A stretch of DNA of 64,000 nt from Streptomyces viridiviolaceus (GCF_014650995.1 NZ_BMWA01000019.1:105798-169797); one strand, 5' to 3'; counted from the stretch's first letter, positions 8,137 through 17,306 are shown. Notes: generated by a model not told the origin, from the sequence alone. Numbers and translations are program-made.

Positions 8137-9057
8137 TCACACCTGGAACACCCGCATCGCCGCCGGATAGATCAGGAACACCAGGAACCCCGCGCACAGC
8201 AGCAGCTGGGCCACGAGCATCGACTGGGACTTCTCACCCGCGCTGCCCTCGATCTCGGCGAGTTCGCGGTGTCGCATGGTCTCGGCGCGGGAGGCGAGGG
8301 ACTCGCGGACCTTCGCGCCGTCGTCCGCGACCAGGGCCAGGGATGCGGAGAGGTCCTTGAGTTCCTCGACGCCGAGCTCCTCGCCGAGCTGGCCGAGCGC
8401 CTGCCACTGGCTGAGGCCGGTGATGCGGGCGTCGGACAGGGCGTTGCGGATGCGCTGGGTCGCCCAGCCGTCGGAGACCTCCGCCGCCGCCATCAGGGCC
8501 TCCGGGAGACCCCGGCCGCCGGCCAGGCTCATCGAGACCAGGTCCAGGTAGGCGCCGATCACGCGCCGCAGGTCACGGCGCTTCTCGGCCGCGTCCCGCC
8601 GTACCTCCAGGTCGGGGAGGAAGAAGAAGACGACCGCGCAGAGCAGCGCGAGCCAGACCGGGATGATCGGGCTGCGCCCGACGCCCAGGGTCCAGACGAT
8701 CGCGAACAGGAACGGGCCGAAGAACAGGCCGGCCACGCCCAGCAGGGCCTTCGTCGCCAGGAACTTCTCCCAGCTGCGGTCGAGCACCGCCAGGTCCGCG
8801 CGCAGCGAGCGCTGTTCCCAGCCCTGCTGCAGGTAGAACTCGGCGACGCGCGTACCGACCTGGGCGCGCAGTGAGCCGAACCGGCCCGTGTCCTTCGCGG
8901 TGCGGGCGGACTCGTACGCCGCCCCGCGCGCCCGCATCGCGTCGATCCGGGCGACCTGCTGGATCGCGCTCCGCCTGCTCGGCATCAGGGCGCGGACGAG
9001 GGCGTAGACGCCCAGGCCGATGACCGCGCCGACCAGCACCGGCATCGTCAGGTTCAT
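8137..9057 (-). CDS. tadC: TadC-type inner-membrane pilus assembly platform protein
   Basis: 306 residues with an N-terminal membrane segment, a cytosolic region, two hydrophobic segments near the middle and one at the C-terminus, and the GspF/T2SSF-type stretch Y-L-D-L-V-S-M-S-L-A-G-G-R-G-L-P-E-A-L. Its ATG overlaps the stop of the upstream TadB gene (ATGA at 9054-9057). TadB and TadC form the inner-membrane platform that TadA works on. Confidence 0.85.
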   Translation of the reverse strand: MNLTMPVLVGAVIGLGVYALVRALMPSRRSAIQQVARIDAMRARGAAYESARTAKDTGRFGSLRAQVGTRVAEFYLQQGWEQRSLRADLAVLDRSWEKFLATKALLGVAGLFFGPFLFAIVWTLGVGRSPIIPVWLALLCAVVFFFLPDLEVRRDAAEKRRDLRRVIGAYLDLVSMSLAGGRGLPEALMAAAEVSDGWATQRIRNALSDARITGLSQWQALGQLGEELGVEELKDLSASLALVADDGAKVRESLASRAETMRHRELAEIEGSAGEKSQSMLVAQLLLCAGFLVFLIYPAAMRVFQV

Positions 9058-10070
9058 CGCCGTGCCCCCTCTTCCTGCGACGGCAGCTGCTGTGCCTGTG
9101 GCGACTGCTGCGCGGACGGCGTACGGGGACGTACGAACTGCACCCCGGCCTCGTCCCGCACCAGGAAGCGTTCGGGCGTCTCGATGGTGGACAGCTTGCG
9201 CAGCCACCAGAAGCCCAGCGCGAACAGGCCGCAGACGCAGGCCAGGACGAGCTGGCCGACGGGTGAGCCGTACGGTTCGACGAAGTCCCGGTTGAAGATG
9301 GACAGGCCGAGGACGAACAGGACCGACACCGCCACGACGATCTGCACGGAGCGACGGGTCGAGGCTCGCTGCGCCATCACGCGCTGGCGCATGTCGACCT
9401 CCTCGCGCGCCGACTTGGCGAGCGCCCCGAGGACCTGGCGCAGACCCGGGCCGCGCAGCCGCGCGTTGAGGATCAGCGCGGCGACGATGATGTCGGCGGA
9501 GGCGTCGTCGATCTCGTCGGCGAGGTGCTGGAGCGCGTCGGGCAGCGGGGTGCGGGCGCGCAGCCGGTCGACCAGGGCGTCCAGGTGCGGGCGGAGGACG
9601 GGGGCGGCGGCGCGGGCCGAGGCCGGGATGGCCTGCTCCAGGCCGACCGCGCCGGCGATGGTGTCGCGCAGCGACTCCGTCCAGGAGGCGAGGGCCTCCA
9701 CGCGGCGCATGGCGGCGCGTTCCTCGGCGGCGCCGCCGAAGAGGCGGTCCCAGAAGAAGACGAGGACGCCGGCCGCGATGCCCGCCACCGCCCAGCGTGT
9801 GAGGAGCAGTACGACGAGGCCGACGATGGCGGCCAGGGAGCCGCGCTGCCCTGCGAAGCGGATCAGTTCGTTGGCCCGCTCGCTGGCCTTCTGCTTCTCG
9901 TGCTCGGGCTTGGCGGGCAGACCGCGTACGGCGACGAGGAGCAGCGCGAGGCCGCCGCCGACGGCGACGCCGCTGGCGATCGAGTACAGGACCGTGGTGG
10001 AGAACAGGCCGCCCATGGAGCCGAGCGAGTCGAGTGCCGCGAGCGGCACGGCCGAGGTGTGCGTGGTCAC
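9054..10070 (-). CDS. tadB: TadB-type inner-membrane pilus assembly platform protein
   Basis: 338 residues, with membrane segments near residues 20-45, 85-110 and two close to the C-terminus, and a T2SSF-type cytosolic domain (W-T-E-S-L-R-D-T-I-A-G-A-V-G-L-E-Q-A-I). It follows TadA after 4 bases and overlaps TadC by four. The GspF-like domain and the operon position make the assignment secure; partner of TadC in the Tad platform. Confidence 0.86.
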   Translation of the reverse strand: MTTHTSAVPLAALDSLGSMGGLFSTTVLYSIASGVAVGGGLALLLVAVRGLPAKPEHEKQKASERANELIRFAGQRGSLAAIVGLVVLLLTRWAVAGIAAGVLVFFWDRLFGGAAEERAAMRRVEALASWTESLRDTIAGAVGLEQAIPASARAAAPVLRPHLDALVDRLRARTPLPDALQHLADEIDDASADIIVAALILNARLRGPGLRQVLGALAKSAREEVDMRQRVMAQRASTRRSVQIVVAVSVLFVLGLSIFNRDFVEPYGSPVGQLVLACVCGLFALGFWWLRKLSTIETPERFLVRDEAGVQFVRPRTPSAQQSPQAQQLPSQEEGARR

Positions 10071-10074
10071 TGTG

Positions 10075-11382
10075 TCACCCCCACGTTCCGTTGGGCCGGT
10101 AGCCGTGCGCGATCAGGTCCTCCAGGCAGGAGATGGGGGCGTGCGGCACGATCCGGCCGTCGGGGGCCTCGGCGAACACCTCGCTGGAGAGCACGCGCCC
10201 GTCGACTCCGTTGACCTCCCGGACGGAGGTGACCATGCGCTGGAGCCGGCCTCCGGTCTGGTAGTTGTTGCGCCGCTGGATGAAGACGACGAAGTTGACC
10301 GCGCCCGCCACCAGCATCTGGCTGGCCTCGATGGGCAGCCGCTCCGATGCCTGCAGCGCGTAGGTGGAGATGCGGTTGAAGACTTCGCTGGAGCTGTTGG
10401 CGTGGATCGTGGACAGCGAGCCGTCGTTGCCCTGGGACATCGCGTTCAGCATGGTCACGATCTCGTCGCCGAGCACCTCGCCGACGATGACGCGGGAGGG
10501 GTTCATGCGCAGGGAGCGGCGGACCAGCTCCGCCATGCTGATGGCGCCCTGCCCCTCGGAGTTCGGCAGCCTCTCCTCGAACGCCACGACGTTGGGGTGG
10601 AGTTCGGGGAAGGTGTCGAGCCCGAGCTCCAGTGCGCGCTCGACGGTGATGAGCCGCTCGTGCGGCGGGATCTCGTTGGCGAGGGCCCGCAGCAGGGTCG
10701 TCTTGCCGGCGTTGGTCGCCCCCGCGATCATGATGTTCTTCCGGGCGCGGACCGCGCAGGCCAGGAAGTGGCCCAGCTCGGGGGTGAGCGTGCCGTTGCC
10801 GACCAGGTCGGAGATGAAGACCTTGCCCATGCGGGCGCGGCGGATGGACAGCGCCGGGCGCCGGGCCACGTCCATGACCGCCGACAGACGCGAACCGTCC
10901 GGCAGCCTGAGGTCCAGCTGCGGGTTGGCGGAGTCGAAGGGGCGGGACGACAGACCCGAGTACGCGCCGAGCACCTGGATCAGCTCGATGAGCTCCTCGT
11001 CGGTGTCGGCGACCGCGTCGCCGCGCACCTCGCGTCCGTCGGAGTAGCCGACGAAGACGTGGTCGCAGCCGTTGATGTCGATGTTCTCGACCTCGGGGTC
11101 GTCGAGGAGCGGCTGCAGCCGTCCCACGCCGAACAGCGCGGCGTGCACGGCGGCGGCGTACTGCTCCTCGGTCTCCGCGTCGAGCGGCGTACGGCCGGCG
11201 TTGATCTCCGCCCGGGCGTACTCCTCCAGGATCTGGGCGATGACGGCACGCGCGTACTGCCGCTCGTCCTCCGTCGACATCGGGGTGACGCCGCTGGCCT
11301 GGTCGAGCCGGCGCTGCTCGGCGATGCGGTCGCCGGCCTCCTGCCGGAACCGCTTGACCAACGAGTGGTCGACAGCGGTCAT
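10075..11382 (-). CDS. tadA: TadA/CpaF secretion ATPase
   Basis: 435 residues of the type II/IV secretion ATPase family. The Walker A motif G-A-T-N-A-G-K-T-T lies at 221-229, the Asp/Glu box and Walker B in E-L-G-L-D-T-F-P-E...R-V-I-V-G-E-V-L-G-D-E, and the His box in S-T-I-H-A-N-S-S. The N-terminal domain carries D-P-E-V-E-N-I-D-I-N-G, typical of CpaF. The ATG at 11382 overlaps the stop of the TadZ gene. It powers assembly of the Flp pilus from the cytosolic side of TadB/TadC. Confidence 0.93.
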   Translation of the reverse strand: MTAVDHSLVKRFRQEAGDRIAEQRRLDQASGVTPMSTEDERQYARAVIAQILEEYARAEINAGRTPLDAETEEQYAAAVHAALFGVGRLQPLLDDPEVENIDINGCDHVFVGYSDGREVRGDAVADTDEELIELIQVLGAYSGLSSRPFDSANPQLDLRLPDGSRLSAVMDVARRPALSIRRARMGKVFISDLVGNGTLTPELGHFLACAVRARKNIMIAGATNAGKTTLLRALANEIPPHERLITVERALELGLDTFPELHPNVVAFEERLPNSEGQGAISMAELVRRSLRMNPSRVIVGEVLGDEIVTMLNAMSQGNDGSLSTIHANSSSEVFNRISTYALQASERLPIEASQMLVAGAVNFVVFIQRRNNYQTGGRLQRMVTSVREVNGVDGRVLSSEVFAEAPDGRIVPHAPISCLEDLIAHGYRPNGTWG

Positions 11383-12227
11383 CGGCCGGCCCCCGCATGG
11401 CCGTTCAGGTGCGGGTCGGCGGGTACGGACCAGGCGGCGCCGAACTGCTGGTAGAGGTCGGCGGTGACCTTGCGGGCGGACCGGATCAGCAGCGACTTCT
11501 CCAGTCGGCCGCGCTTGCGGCCCGCCAGCTGGTCGGCGCCGGCCGGGTCGTCGGCGAGCGTGCCGACGACGCGGGCGCCGGTCTGGGCGTGCACGAGCAT
11601 GTCGTTGACCTGGCTCGCGAGCTTGCCGGCGTTGTTCGGGTCGGCGACCAGGACGACGCCGATCAGCGGGGTGGCGAGGCTAGCGGCACCGCGCGGGCCT
11701 CCGTGCAGCTTGGCGGACAGCGCGGCGGCCCGGTCCCGGACGCGGGCGATGGCCTCGGGCTCGGTACGGGAGACGAGCAGCACCAGGGCGGCGTGCGGGA
11801 ACAGCTCCACGGCCGGGGTGTCCCCGCTGATGCGGCCGCAGTCGGCGATGACGTCGGCGGGCGCGTTCGGGGAGTCGGCGAGCGAGGAGAAGGCCCGGCC
11901 GAGGGTGGGCCACAGGCCCGCGAGGCCGGCGGCCTGCTCGGCGATGCCGAGTCCGACGAGGACCTCGAGCCCGCCGCTCAACGGCTGGACGTGGTCCCAG
12001 AGCTGGTCGGGCACGAGTCCGCGCCGCGCGGTGGCGGCGATGGACAGCATGCCGGTGTTGGGGTTGAGCGGCCCGCCGTGCGCCGCGGCGGACCGGTACA
12101 CCAGGTCGCCGCCGGCCGGGTCGGTCTCGGCGAGCAGGACGCGGCGCGGCCAGACCGCCGCGAGGGCGACGGCCGCGGTGGTGACGCCGGGGGAACCCTT
12201 GTCGGCGGCGATAGCGATGAGCGCCAT
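11379..12227 (-). CDS. TadZ/CpaE-like P-loop (MinD-type) protein
   Basis: 282 residues. The N-terminus I-A-I-A-A-D-K-G-S-P-G-V-T-T-A is a MinD/ParA-type deviant Walker A region in which the usual signature lysine-threonine is replaced by V-T-T, as in many actinobacterial Tad proteins. Further on D-C-G-R-I follows a hydrophobic strand in the Walker B position. TadZ/CpaE proteins place the Tad machine in the cell. Whether this one still binds ATP is uncertain because the P-loop lysine is lacking. Confidence 0.8.
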   Translation of the reverse strand: MALIAIAADKGSPGVTTAAVALAAVWPRRVLLAETDPAGGDLVYRSAAAHGGPLNPNTGMLSIAATARRGLVPDQLWDHVQPLSGGLEVLVGLGIAEQAAGLAGLWPTLGRAFSSLADSPNAPADVIADCGRISGDTPAVELFPHAALVLLVSRTEPEAIARVRDRAAALSAKLHGGPRGAASLATPLIGVVLVADPNNAGKLASQVNDMLVHAQTGARVVGTLADDPAGADQLAGRKRGRLEKSLLIRSARKVTADLYQQFGAAWSVPADPHLNGHAGAGR

Positions 12228-12245
12228 GGCTTCTGCGGTCGCCTT

Positions 12246-12968
12246 CTACTTGCCGGGGACGCGCACGACGGCGACCTCGCCGGCGGAGGCCGCGGAGGCG
12301 AGGGCTGCCGCGTCGGCCGCGTCGACGAGGAGCGTGAGCGACTTGCTGCCGGTGCTCACGGTGGAGTCGCTGTCGTTCGCGACCTTCTCGACCCGGGCGT
12401 CGTCGACGATGGCGCCGCCGGAGGAAGAGGACGAGGAGGCGTCGTTGTCGGAGTCGGAGGAGGAGCTGGAGCCGCTGGTGCCGACGCGGTAGGCGGCGAC
12501 GACGTCACCGGACTTGATGCCCTCGGGGTACTGGCCCTCCTTGAGGGCGAGACCGACGGTGGCCTTGCCGGCGGGGAGCTGCTCCTCCTTGGCGAACATC
12601 TCGCCGACGGCGAGGGAGCCCCCGTAGATCGTGGACTTGGCCTTGTAGGTCTTGATGGTGTCCAGCTGCGACCACTCGACGTAGTTGATGCCGGAGTCGG
12701 CGGCGACCATCACCGAGGTCACGTTGTTGTCCGTGATCGCCTCGCCGGCCTGGATGTCCTCCGTCACCTTGACGACCTCGATCCGGTCCCCGGCGCGCAG
12801 CACGAGCATGGTCGCGCCCAGCGCGCCCACCAGGATCAGCAGCACCGCCAGCGCGGCCAGTGCGGGTTTGCGCTCGCGAGGAGGCGTGGGAAGCCGGTCA
12901 CCGACCGACGGCTGAGCCGGAGTCGCGGAACGGCCCGCGCCCGCCCCCGTACGCTCTTGGATCTTCAC
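12246..12968 (-). CDS. CpaB/RcpC-like SAF-domain pilus assembly protein
   Basis: 240 residues from a GTG at 12968 with a GGGGAG ribosome site 7 bases upstream. Proline-rich cytosolic N-terminus, one transmembrane helix at about 36-57, then an SAF-like domain (V-T-E-D-I-Q-A-G-E-A-I-T, S-L-A-V-G-E) as in CpaB. A serine/aspartate low-complexity loop (about residues 163-185) interrupts the external domain. In didermal bacteria CpaB sits in the periplasm near the secretin; here there is no secretin, so it probably acts at the cell wall. First gene of the Tad operon. Confidence 0.8.
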   Translation of the reverse strand: MKIQERTGAGAGRSATPAQPSVGDRLPTPPRERKPALAALAVLLILVGALGATMLVLRAGDRIEVVKVTEDIQAGEAITDNNVTSVMVAADSGINYVEWSQLDTIKTYKAKSTIYGGSLAVGEMFAKEEQLPAGKATVGLALKEGQYPEGIKSGDVVAAYRVGTSGSSSSSDSDNDASSSSSSGGAIVDDARVEKVANDSDSTVSTGSKSLTLLVDAADAAALASAASAGEVAVVRVPGK

Positions 12969-13060
12969 GCAACCGCTCCCCGTACACCCAAGAAATGTCT
13001 GCCAAGTGCGCAGAATCATCTGCAAATTCGGACACTCCGCCCGAGCCTGTCCGACCTGGG

Positions 13061-13089
13061 CGAATAGGCTGCGTAGAGGCGAGTGTCAA
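13061..13089 (-). promoter_or_regulatory. Predicted promoter of the Tad operon
   Basis: On the minus strand a TTGACA -35 box (13089-13084) is separated by 17 bases from TATTCG (13066-13061). Transcription would begin near 13055, giving a leader of roughly 85 bases before the GTG at 12968. The match to the housekeeping sigma consensus is good by Streptomyces standards; not experimentally supported. Confidence 0.55.
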
Positions 13090-13711
13090 GCCCTCGCACC
13101 GTATCAGCCGCACATAAGCCCCTCAAGGCACGGCCGTTGCCCCGAACCTCGGCCTGCTCACAGTTATCCATCTGCAATTCCACGACCCTGCCGCCCTGTT
13201 GGGCAGGGCGCCACAGCAGCGCCGGCCGACTGTGCGCATGCGAAGCCACGGTCGATGCGAACGGACGCCGTCCGCACGCTGTTCGTCACGGACTGGCCAT
13301 CAGGCCTGCACGATTCACTCACGAAGCGCCGAACGGGGCGTGCCATGATCTTCGCTCGGATCGGTGACGGGGACGTACGGGGAAAGCACGGGGGCTCGTG
13401 GAACTTCTCCTGGTGAGTGGGACGGTGCCGGCCTCCCGTCCGGCTCGGTGCGCCGGCCCTCGCGGTGGGCGTTGTCCGGCCGTTTCGGGCCTCCGGCATG
13501 CCCGCGTCGGCCAGGAAGTCGATGTCGTCCTGCGCCTCCGCGGGTCTGCTCCTGGTCGTAGCCCTGGCGTATGCCAGGTGGGCGGCGCAGGCGGTGGGGA
13601 GAGCCCAGGTGCCGGAACTGGCACCCGTTCCCAGGAAGTCGCTCGACGAAAACGGCTGATCTACGCCCCCACCCCTCCACCGCACGACGCAGCACCCAAG
13701 GAGCCCTCTCC
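13090..13711. other. Intergenic stretch with no convincing gene
   Basis: Between the Tad promoter and the lipoprotein gene at 13712 I find open frames on both strands but none with a ribosome site, recognisable domain or convincing codon pattern. A plus-strand frame of 80 codons ending at 13659 contains one short hydrophobic stretch but nothing else recognisable. Probably the promoter region of the lipoprotein operon plus degenerate sequence. Confidence 0.4.
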
Positions 13712-14443
13712 ATGAAGCAAGCCCGCTCGGCCGCCGCCTCCGCCCTCGCCCTGCTGTCCCTCGCAGCGCTCACCGCGTGCGGTGGAGAGGCGGACTCGGA
13801 CGCGACGGCCGACAGGCCGCAGGCGTCCGCCTCCACGGCGAAGGAGGTCACTCCGGCGCAGCGCCTTGCCGGGCTCATGGTCACGGCCGCCGACGTCGAG
13901 GGGTTCACGGTGCAGGAGCCGGACGACGAGTTCCTCTTCGCCGAGTCCGTGGAGGAGGTGAAGGTCGACGAGCAGCTTTGCGCGCCGCTGGCCCACGCCA
14001 TGAACCAACTGCCCCTCGGTGACCCGGTGGCCGACCTCACCCGGGTGCTGTCGGAGGACGCGAAGGGGCCCGACAGCGCGCACACGTACGTCACGATCAC
14101 CGCCTACGCGTCCGACGGCGAGGCGCAGTCCGCCGTGGCGGACGTCGAGAAGGCCGTGCGGTCCTGCGGCAGCGGCTTCACGGCGGAGGCGAGCGGCGGC
14201 ACCAGCACGTACGACTCCGTGACGGCGGAGAAGGTCGCGCCGGCAGGCGACGAGTCGCTGGGCTTCTCGGCGACGATGACCTTCCGGAGTGCCTCGCACA
14301 CCCTGCACACCGAGGTCGTGCGCAGCGGTGACGTCGTCGGCGTGTACTTCTCGGTCAACGGCATGGCCATCGCCAACGCGCGCCCCAGTGACGCGGAGTT
14401 GCCGGTCGCGGTGGTCGAGGCGCAGAACGCGAAGCTGAGGTGA
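13712..14443 (+). CDS. Secreted lipoprotein of unknown function
   Basis: 243 residues from an ATG preceded by AAGGAG. Signal peptide K-Q-A-R-S with an alanine/leucine core and the lipobox L-T-A-C at about residue 22. The mature protein has an N-terminal A-E-x-A linker, a region rich in Asp/Glu and two cysteines, and a domain of alternating strands like the PknH-type sensor/LpqN-like Streptomyces lipoproteins (S-A-V-A-D-V-E-K-A-V-R-S-C-G). Its stop overlaps the start of a membrane protein gene (GTGA at 14440), so the two are co-translated. Unknown function. Confidence 0.75.
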   Translation: MKQARSAAASALALLSLAALTACGGEADSDATADRPQASASTAKEVTPAQRLAGLMVTAADVEGFTVQEPDDEFLFAESVEEVKVDEQLCAPLAHAMNQLPLGDPVADLTRVLSEDAKGPDSAHTYVTITAYASDGEAQSAVADVEKAVRSCGSGFTAEASGGTSTYDSVTAEKVAPAGDESLGFSATMTFRSASHTLHTEVVRSGDVVGVYFSVNGMAIANARPSDAELPVAVVEAQNAKLR

Positions 14444-15387
14444 GCCGTACGTCTGCCACCCGCTTGGAGGCGGACGCCGCGGCCTCCCGGGACAAGGCCC
14501 TGCGGATCGCGGCGGGCATCACCGGGATGGTGGGGTCACTCGCCCTCACCATCGCGCTGGTCACGTCACCGGAACGGTTCGGGCTGTCCTCCTCGTCGGC
14601 CCTCTTCGAACGCGTCCGGGAAACGGGCCGTGGTGGCGAGGCGTTCATCGTCACCTGGTTCCTCGTCGCCATGCCTCTGTCCGGCCTGCTGCAGACCCCG
14701 GTGGCGTGGCTGCGGCGGTTGAGGATCCGTGCGGGTTGGGTGTTGCTGGCCTCCCAGTGGCTGATCACCGTGCTGCTGGCGGCGGCCGCTTGGAGTGTCG
14801 AAGGTCTCTTCCCGGCTGCCGACAGCCCCGGAAAGAGTGATGGCCTGTTCGGCGCGGCTCTGCTCGTGGTGCTGGGCACTCCCCTCTTCGCCGTCTGCTC
14901 GGGCTCCGTCTTCCCGAGGGAGTCCGGTGCCGACGGCCTCACCGTCGCCGAGCGGATCCGCGCCCAGCTGGCCGGTACGGCCGTCCTCGTCTGCGGCTTC
15001 GGCGGAGCGTGCGCGGGCCTGCTGTGCGGCATGTCCTTCGGTTTCCCGGCGGCGGGCGCACCGGCGATGTTCTTGCCCGGCGGCCTGCTCTGGGGCTTCT
15101 GCGCGGGCATCACGCTGGGCACCCTGATCAGCGCGGCGCTCCAGCGGGCGCCGGAGAGCCGTCACGCGACGCTGACGGTCGCGGCCTCCTTCGCCCGCCT
15201 GGCGACGGCCCTGCTGGCCGCCTGCCTGTGCACCGCCCAACTGGGCTGGTTCCTACCCACAGGGATCATGGTGCCGGTGGGCTTGGTGGTGCCGTATCTC
15301 CTGTTGTGGCTGGCGGGCCGCTATGAACGCCTCGGCCACTGGGTGGAGTGGAGGACCGTCGAAGTGCCCAAGGGAGCGTTTACTTGA
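14440..15387 (+). CDS. Multi-spanning membrane protein of unknown function
   Basis: 315 residues, GTG start overlapping the previous stop by four bases. About seven or eight hydrophobic segments with a loop S-V-E-G-L-F-P-A-A-D-S-P and a C-terminal cytosolic tail. No transport or enzyme motif recognised. The coupling to the upstream lipoprotein implies that the two act together at the membrane. Confidence 0.68.
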   Translation: MSRTSATRLEADAAASRDKALRIAAGITGMVGSLALTIALVTSPERFGLSSSSALFERVRETGRGGEAFIVTWFLVAMPLSGLLQTPVAWLRRLRIRAGWVLLASQWLITVLLAAAAWSVEGLFPAADSPGKSDGLFGAALLVVLGTPLFAVCSGSVFPRESGADGLTVAERIRAQLAGTAVLVCGFGGACAGLLCGMSFGFPAAGAPAMFLPGGLLWGFCAGITLGTLISAALQRAPESRHATLTVAASFARLATALLAACLCTAQLGWFLPTGIMVPVGLVVPYLLLWLAGRYERLGHWVEWRTVEVPKGAFT

Positions 15388-15416
15388 CCAGGGGCCGACG
15401 TCCCAACGGCCCCTGG

Positions 15417-15920
15417 CTACTTCCCGATCGGCCCCCAGTCCCGCCGGGGCCGCGGCGGCTCGACCGGCTGCGGCACAGGCGCCTGCGCCACGCGCCGCAT
15501 CCCCACACCGACGAGCAGACCGAGAGCGGACGGCACACCGAACACCAGCGCGAACCCGAGACTGAACCACCCGCTGCTGTCGCCTCGGGCCAGCGCCCGT
15601 ACGCCCGTGACGACGAGCGCCACTCCGATCAGCACCCCCGGCAGGCACCACGGCCACGCATCGGGCTCCTCGACAGGGGTGTCACGCCGCCCCTCACAGA
15701 AGGCGGCGTACCAGAAACGGGCAGACCACCACACGAGGAGACACGAAGAGACGGCGCCCGCCGCGAGCCCGACCTTCCCCAGCAGGTCGACGCCGCGCAG
15801 GCCGATGGCCGCGCAGGTCAGGGACACGCTCAGAAGGAGCCAGGTGAGGAACAGGACAACACCAACAGCCAGCCGGTTACCGCGGCTTCCTCGGAGGGCA
15901 CGAGGGGAGATGTAGACCAT
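15417..15920 (-). CDS. Small membrane protein of unknown function
   Basis: 167 residues from an ATG at 15920. Four predicted membrane segments arranged as two hairpins with a W-W-S-A-R-F-W-Y-A-A-F loop, and a proline/arginine-rich C-terminal tail. It is convergent with the membrane protein gene ending at 15387 (30 bases apart) and lies downstream of a frame-disrupted membrane gene. No recognised family. Confidence 0.6.
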   Translation of the reverse strand: MVYISPRALRGSRGNRLAVGVVLFLTWLLLSVSLTCAAIGLRGVDLLGKVGLAAGAVSSCLLVWWSARFWYAAFCEGRRDTPVEEPDAWPWCLPGVLIGVALVVTGVRALARGDSSGWFSLGFALVFGVPSALGLLVGVGMRRVAQAPVPQPVEPPRPRRDWGPIGK

Positions 15921-16554
15921 GCGATGACCCTATCGGCGCATCCGTCGGCACGGCGGAACGGAACTACCGCTGCCGAGCAGCGCGGCTCTTTCCCTTCCCC
16001 CTTCTTGCGCGGCTTCCGCAGCCTCTCCCGCTCCCGCGCCTGCCGCTCCGCGACGGCGCGCACGACGCCACCGATGGCAGAGCCGGCCGACCAGCCCCGT
16101 CCAGACGGCGTACGCGAGGAACGCGGTTCCGGTCCCGGGAATGTGCTCACCCGGGTGCGGTTCGTGAACCCGTACCCCGCGACCCCGACCCACCTCTGCA
16201 CGCTGACCAGCCCCAGCACGCCCCCGTCCGCCCAGGACCCTCCAGGCAGCTCGAACAGCACCGGCGCGGACTCCCGCGCGAACCACCGCCCGACTCCGGC
16301 GACCGACAGGACCAGCACCCCGAAGCCGACAACGGCCGACAAGGGCTCGAGCCCGTCCCGCACTCCCGGACATGTCGCCTGCCACGGGGCCCCTCGGCTG
16401 TCAGTCGCACCTCGCGTATCCGGGGGCACCCTGACGAGCGCGACATCGCCGTAACCGTCCGAGGGGACACGGGCGTCAGCCGGATGTCCCGGGGCCACTC
16501 CCGCTTGAACACGATCAGGACACAGAGAGCCGCCGCGAGCGCCAATACACCCAA
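15830..16554 (-). pseudogene. Frame-disrupted membrane protein gene
   Basis: A TTG at 16554 opens a frame beginning with a transmembrane helix (L-A-L-A-A-A-L-C-V-L-I-V-F-K-R-E-W), but near 16470 coding character passes to another minus-strand frame that reads V-P-S-D-G-Y-G-D-V-A-L, then a second hydrophobic segment (L-S-A-V-V-G-F-G-V-L-V-L) and a basic tail (E-R-Q-A-R-E-R-E-R-L-R-K). Neither frame alone makes a complete protein. The second frame runs on into the start of the next gene. Either a real frameshift, a sequencing error or a mis-reading on my part; one base change would restore a protein of about 200-240 residues. Confidence 0.4.
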
Positions 16555-16576
16555 AATTGCCCTGATTCTTCAAGTA

Positions 16577-16617
16577 GTTCACTCTGGCGAAGCCGGGAAC
16601 CCCACAGATACCGTCAG
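16577..16617 (+). promoter_or_regulatory. 41-base element shared with 18720-18760
   Basis: This 41-base stretch and that at 18720-18760 match at about 32 positions without gaps; the common core is T-G-G-C-G-A-A-R-C-C-G-N-N-A-A-C-C-C-C-A-C followed by C-G-T-C-A-G. Each copy lies upstream of a cassette B transcription unit: this one ends 38 bases before the GTG of the lipoprotein. Probably a shared promoter or regulator site; the second copy contains C-C-G-A-T-A-A, reminiscent of the sigma-WhiG -10 box, but the first does not keep it. Confidence 0.5.
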
Positions 16618-16655
16618 TACCCTCGACTGCATTTCTGTCTCACGGGGAGTTCACT

Positions 16656-17306
16656 GTGAAGCGCCGCACTTTGCCCGTTGCTGTCGCGCTGGCGGCATCC
16701 GCAGCACTGTTGCTGACCGCGTGCGGCGACGGGGAGGACAAGTCCGATGCGAACGACGCGATCGCAGGGGCGGAGACAGGCGGGGCGAAGCCGTCGGCCT
16801 CCTCCGAGACGGAGGGAGTAGTTGGCCGTCCCCGGATCACGCTTCCGGACGACCTCAAGGACACGTTCCAGGAGTGGAGGGCCGCGGACGACACCCAGGA
16901 CGCGGTCCTCAAGGATGTCGCCCAACGCATTGACGCCACCAACTACGCCATCACCCAAGGGAACCCCGAGTTCTCGGCGCTGAGCTTCTACTACACCGGC
17001 ACCGCCCTCGGCGAAGCGCAGGACTGGGTTCAGTCCATCGTCGGCGACGGCTACACGATCACGGGCGAGAACCGCTACTACAACGCCAAGGTCGACGTCT
17101 TCGACTCGGCCTCCGCGGGCGTCGTCTACTGCGAGGATCAGGGCAAGGCCTACGCCAAGGACCGCAAGTCGGGGAAGGTCTTCAAGACCGAGGTGACCGA
17201 CAAGTCGTACGTCCTTTACACCACGCGCCTGGAGAAGAACGGGCAAGGCGTCTGGCAGACGACGAAGCTCACGTCGCAGAGGGGGCACGAATCATGCACT
17301 CCGTGA
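16656..17306 (+). CDS. Lipoprotein of unknown function (cassette B)
   Basis: 216 residues from a GTG with GGGGAG 7 bases upstream. Signal K-R-R-T with a hydrophobic core and lipobox L-L-T-A-C near residue 24, an acidic linker, and a domain colinear with the lipoprotein at 5714-6373: both contain I/V-S-L/T-L-P-x-D/G-D/N, V-L-K-D, a Y/W-V-Q/I-S-x-V/F...V/Y-T-I/V-T-G tract, Y-C-x-x-x-x-K-x-Y-x-K-D and the end G-V-W-Q-T-T-K. Translationally overlapped by the next gene. Clear paralogue of the cassette A lipoprotein. Confidence 0.82.
   Translation: MKRRTLPVAVALAASAALLLTACGDGEDKSDANDAIAGAETGGAKPSASSETEGVVGRPRITLPDDLKDTFQEWRAADDTQDAVLKDVAQRIDATNYAITQGNPEFSALSFYYTGTALGEAQDWVQSIVGDGYTITGENRYYNAKVDVFDSASAGVVYCEDQGKAYAKDRKSGKVFKTEVTDKSYVLYTTRLEKNGQGVWQTTKLTSQRGHESCTP

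Noticed and set aside
9184..11454. 756-codon open frame antisense to tadA and tadB
   Set aside because: Overlaps intact Tad genes in tight stop-start coupling; no recognisable domain.
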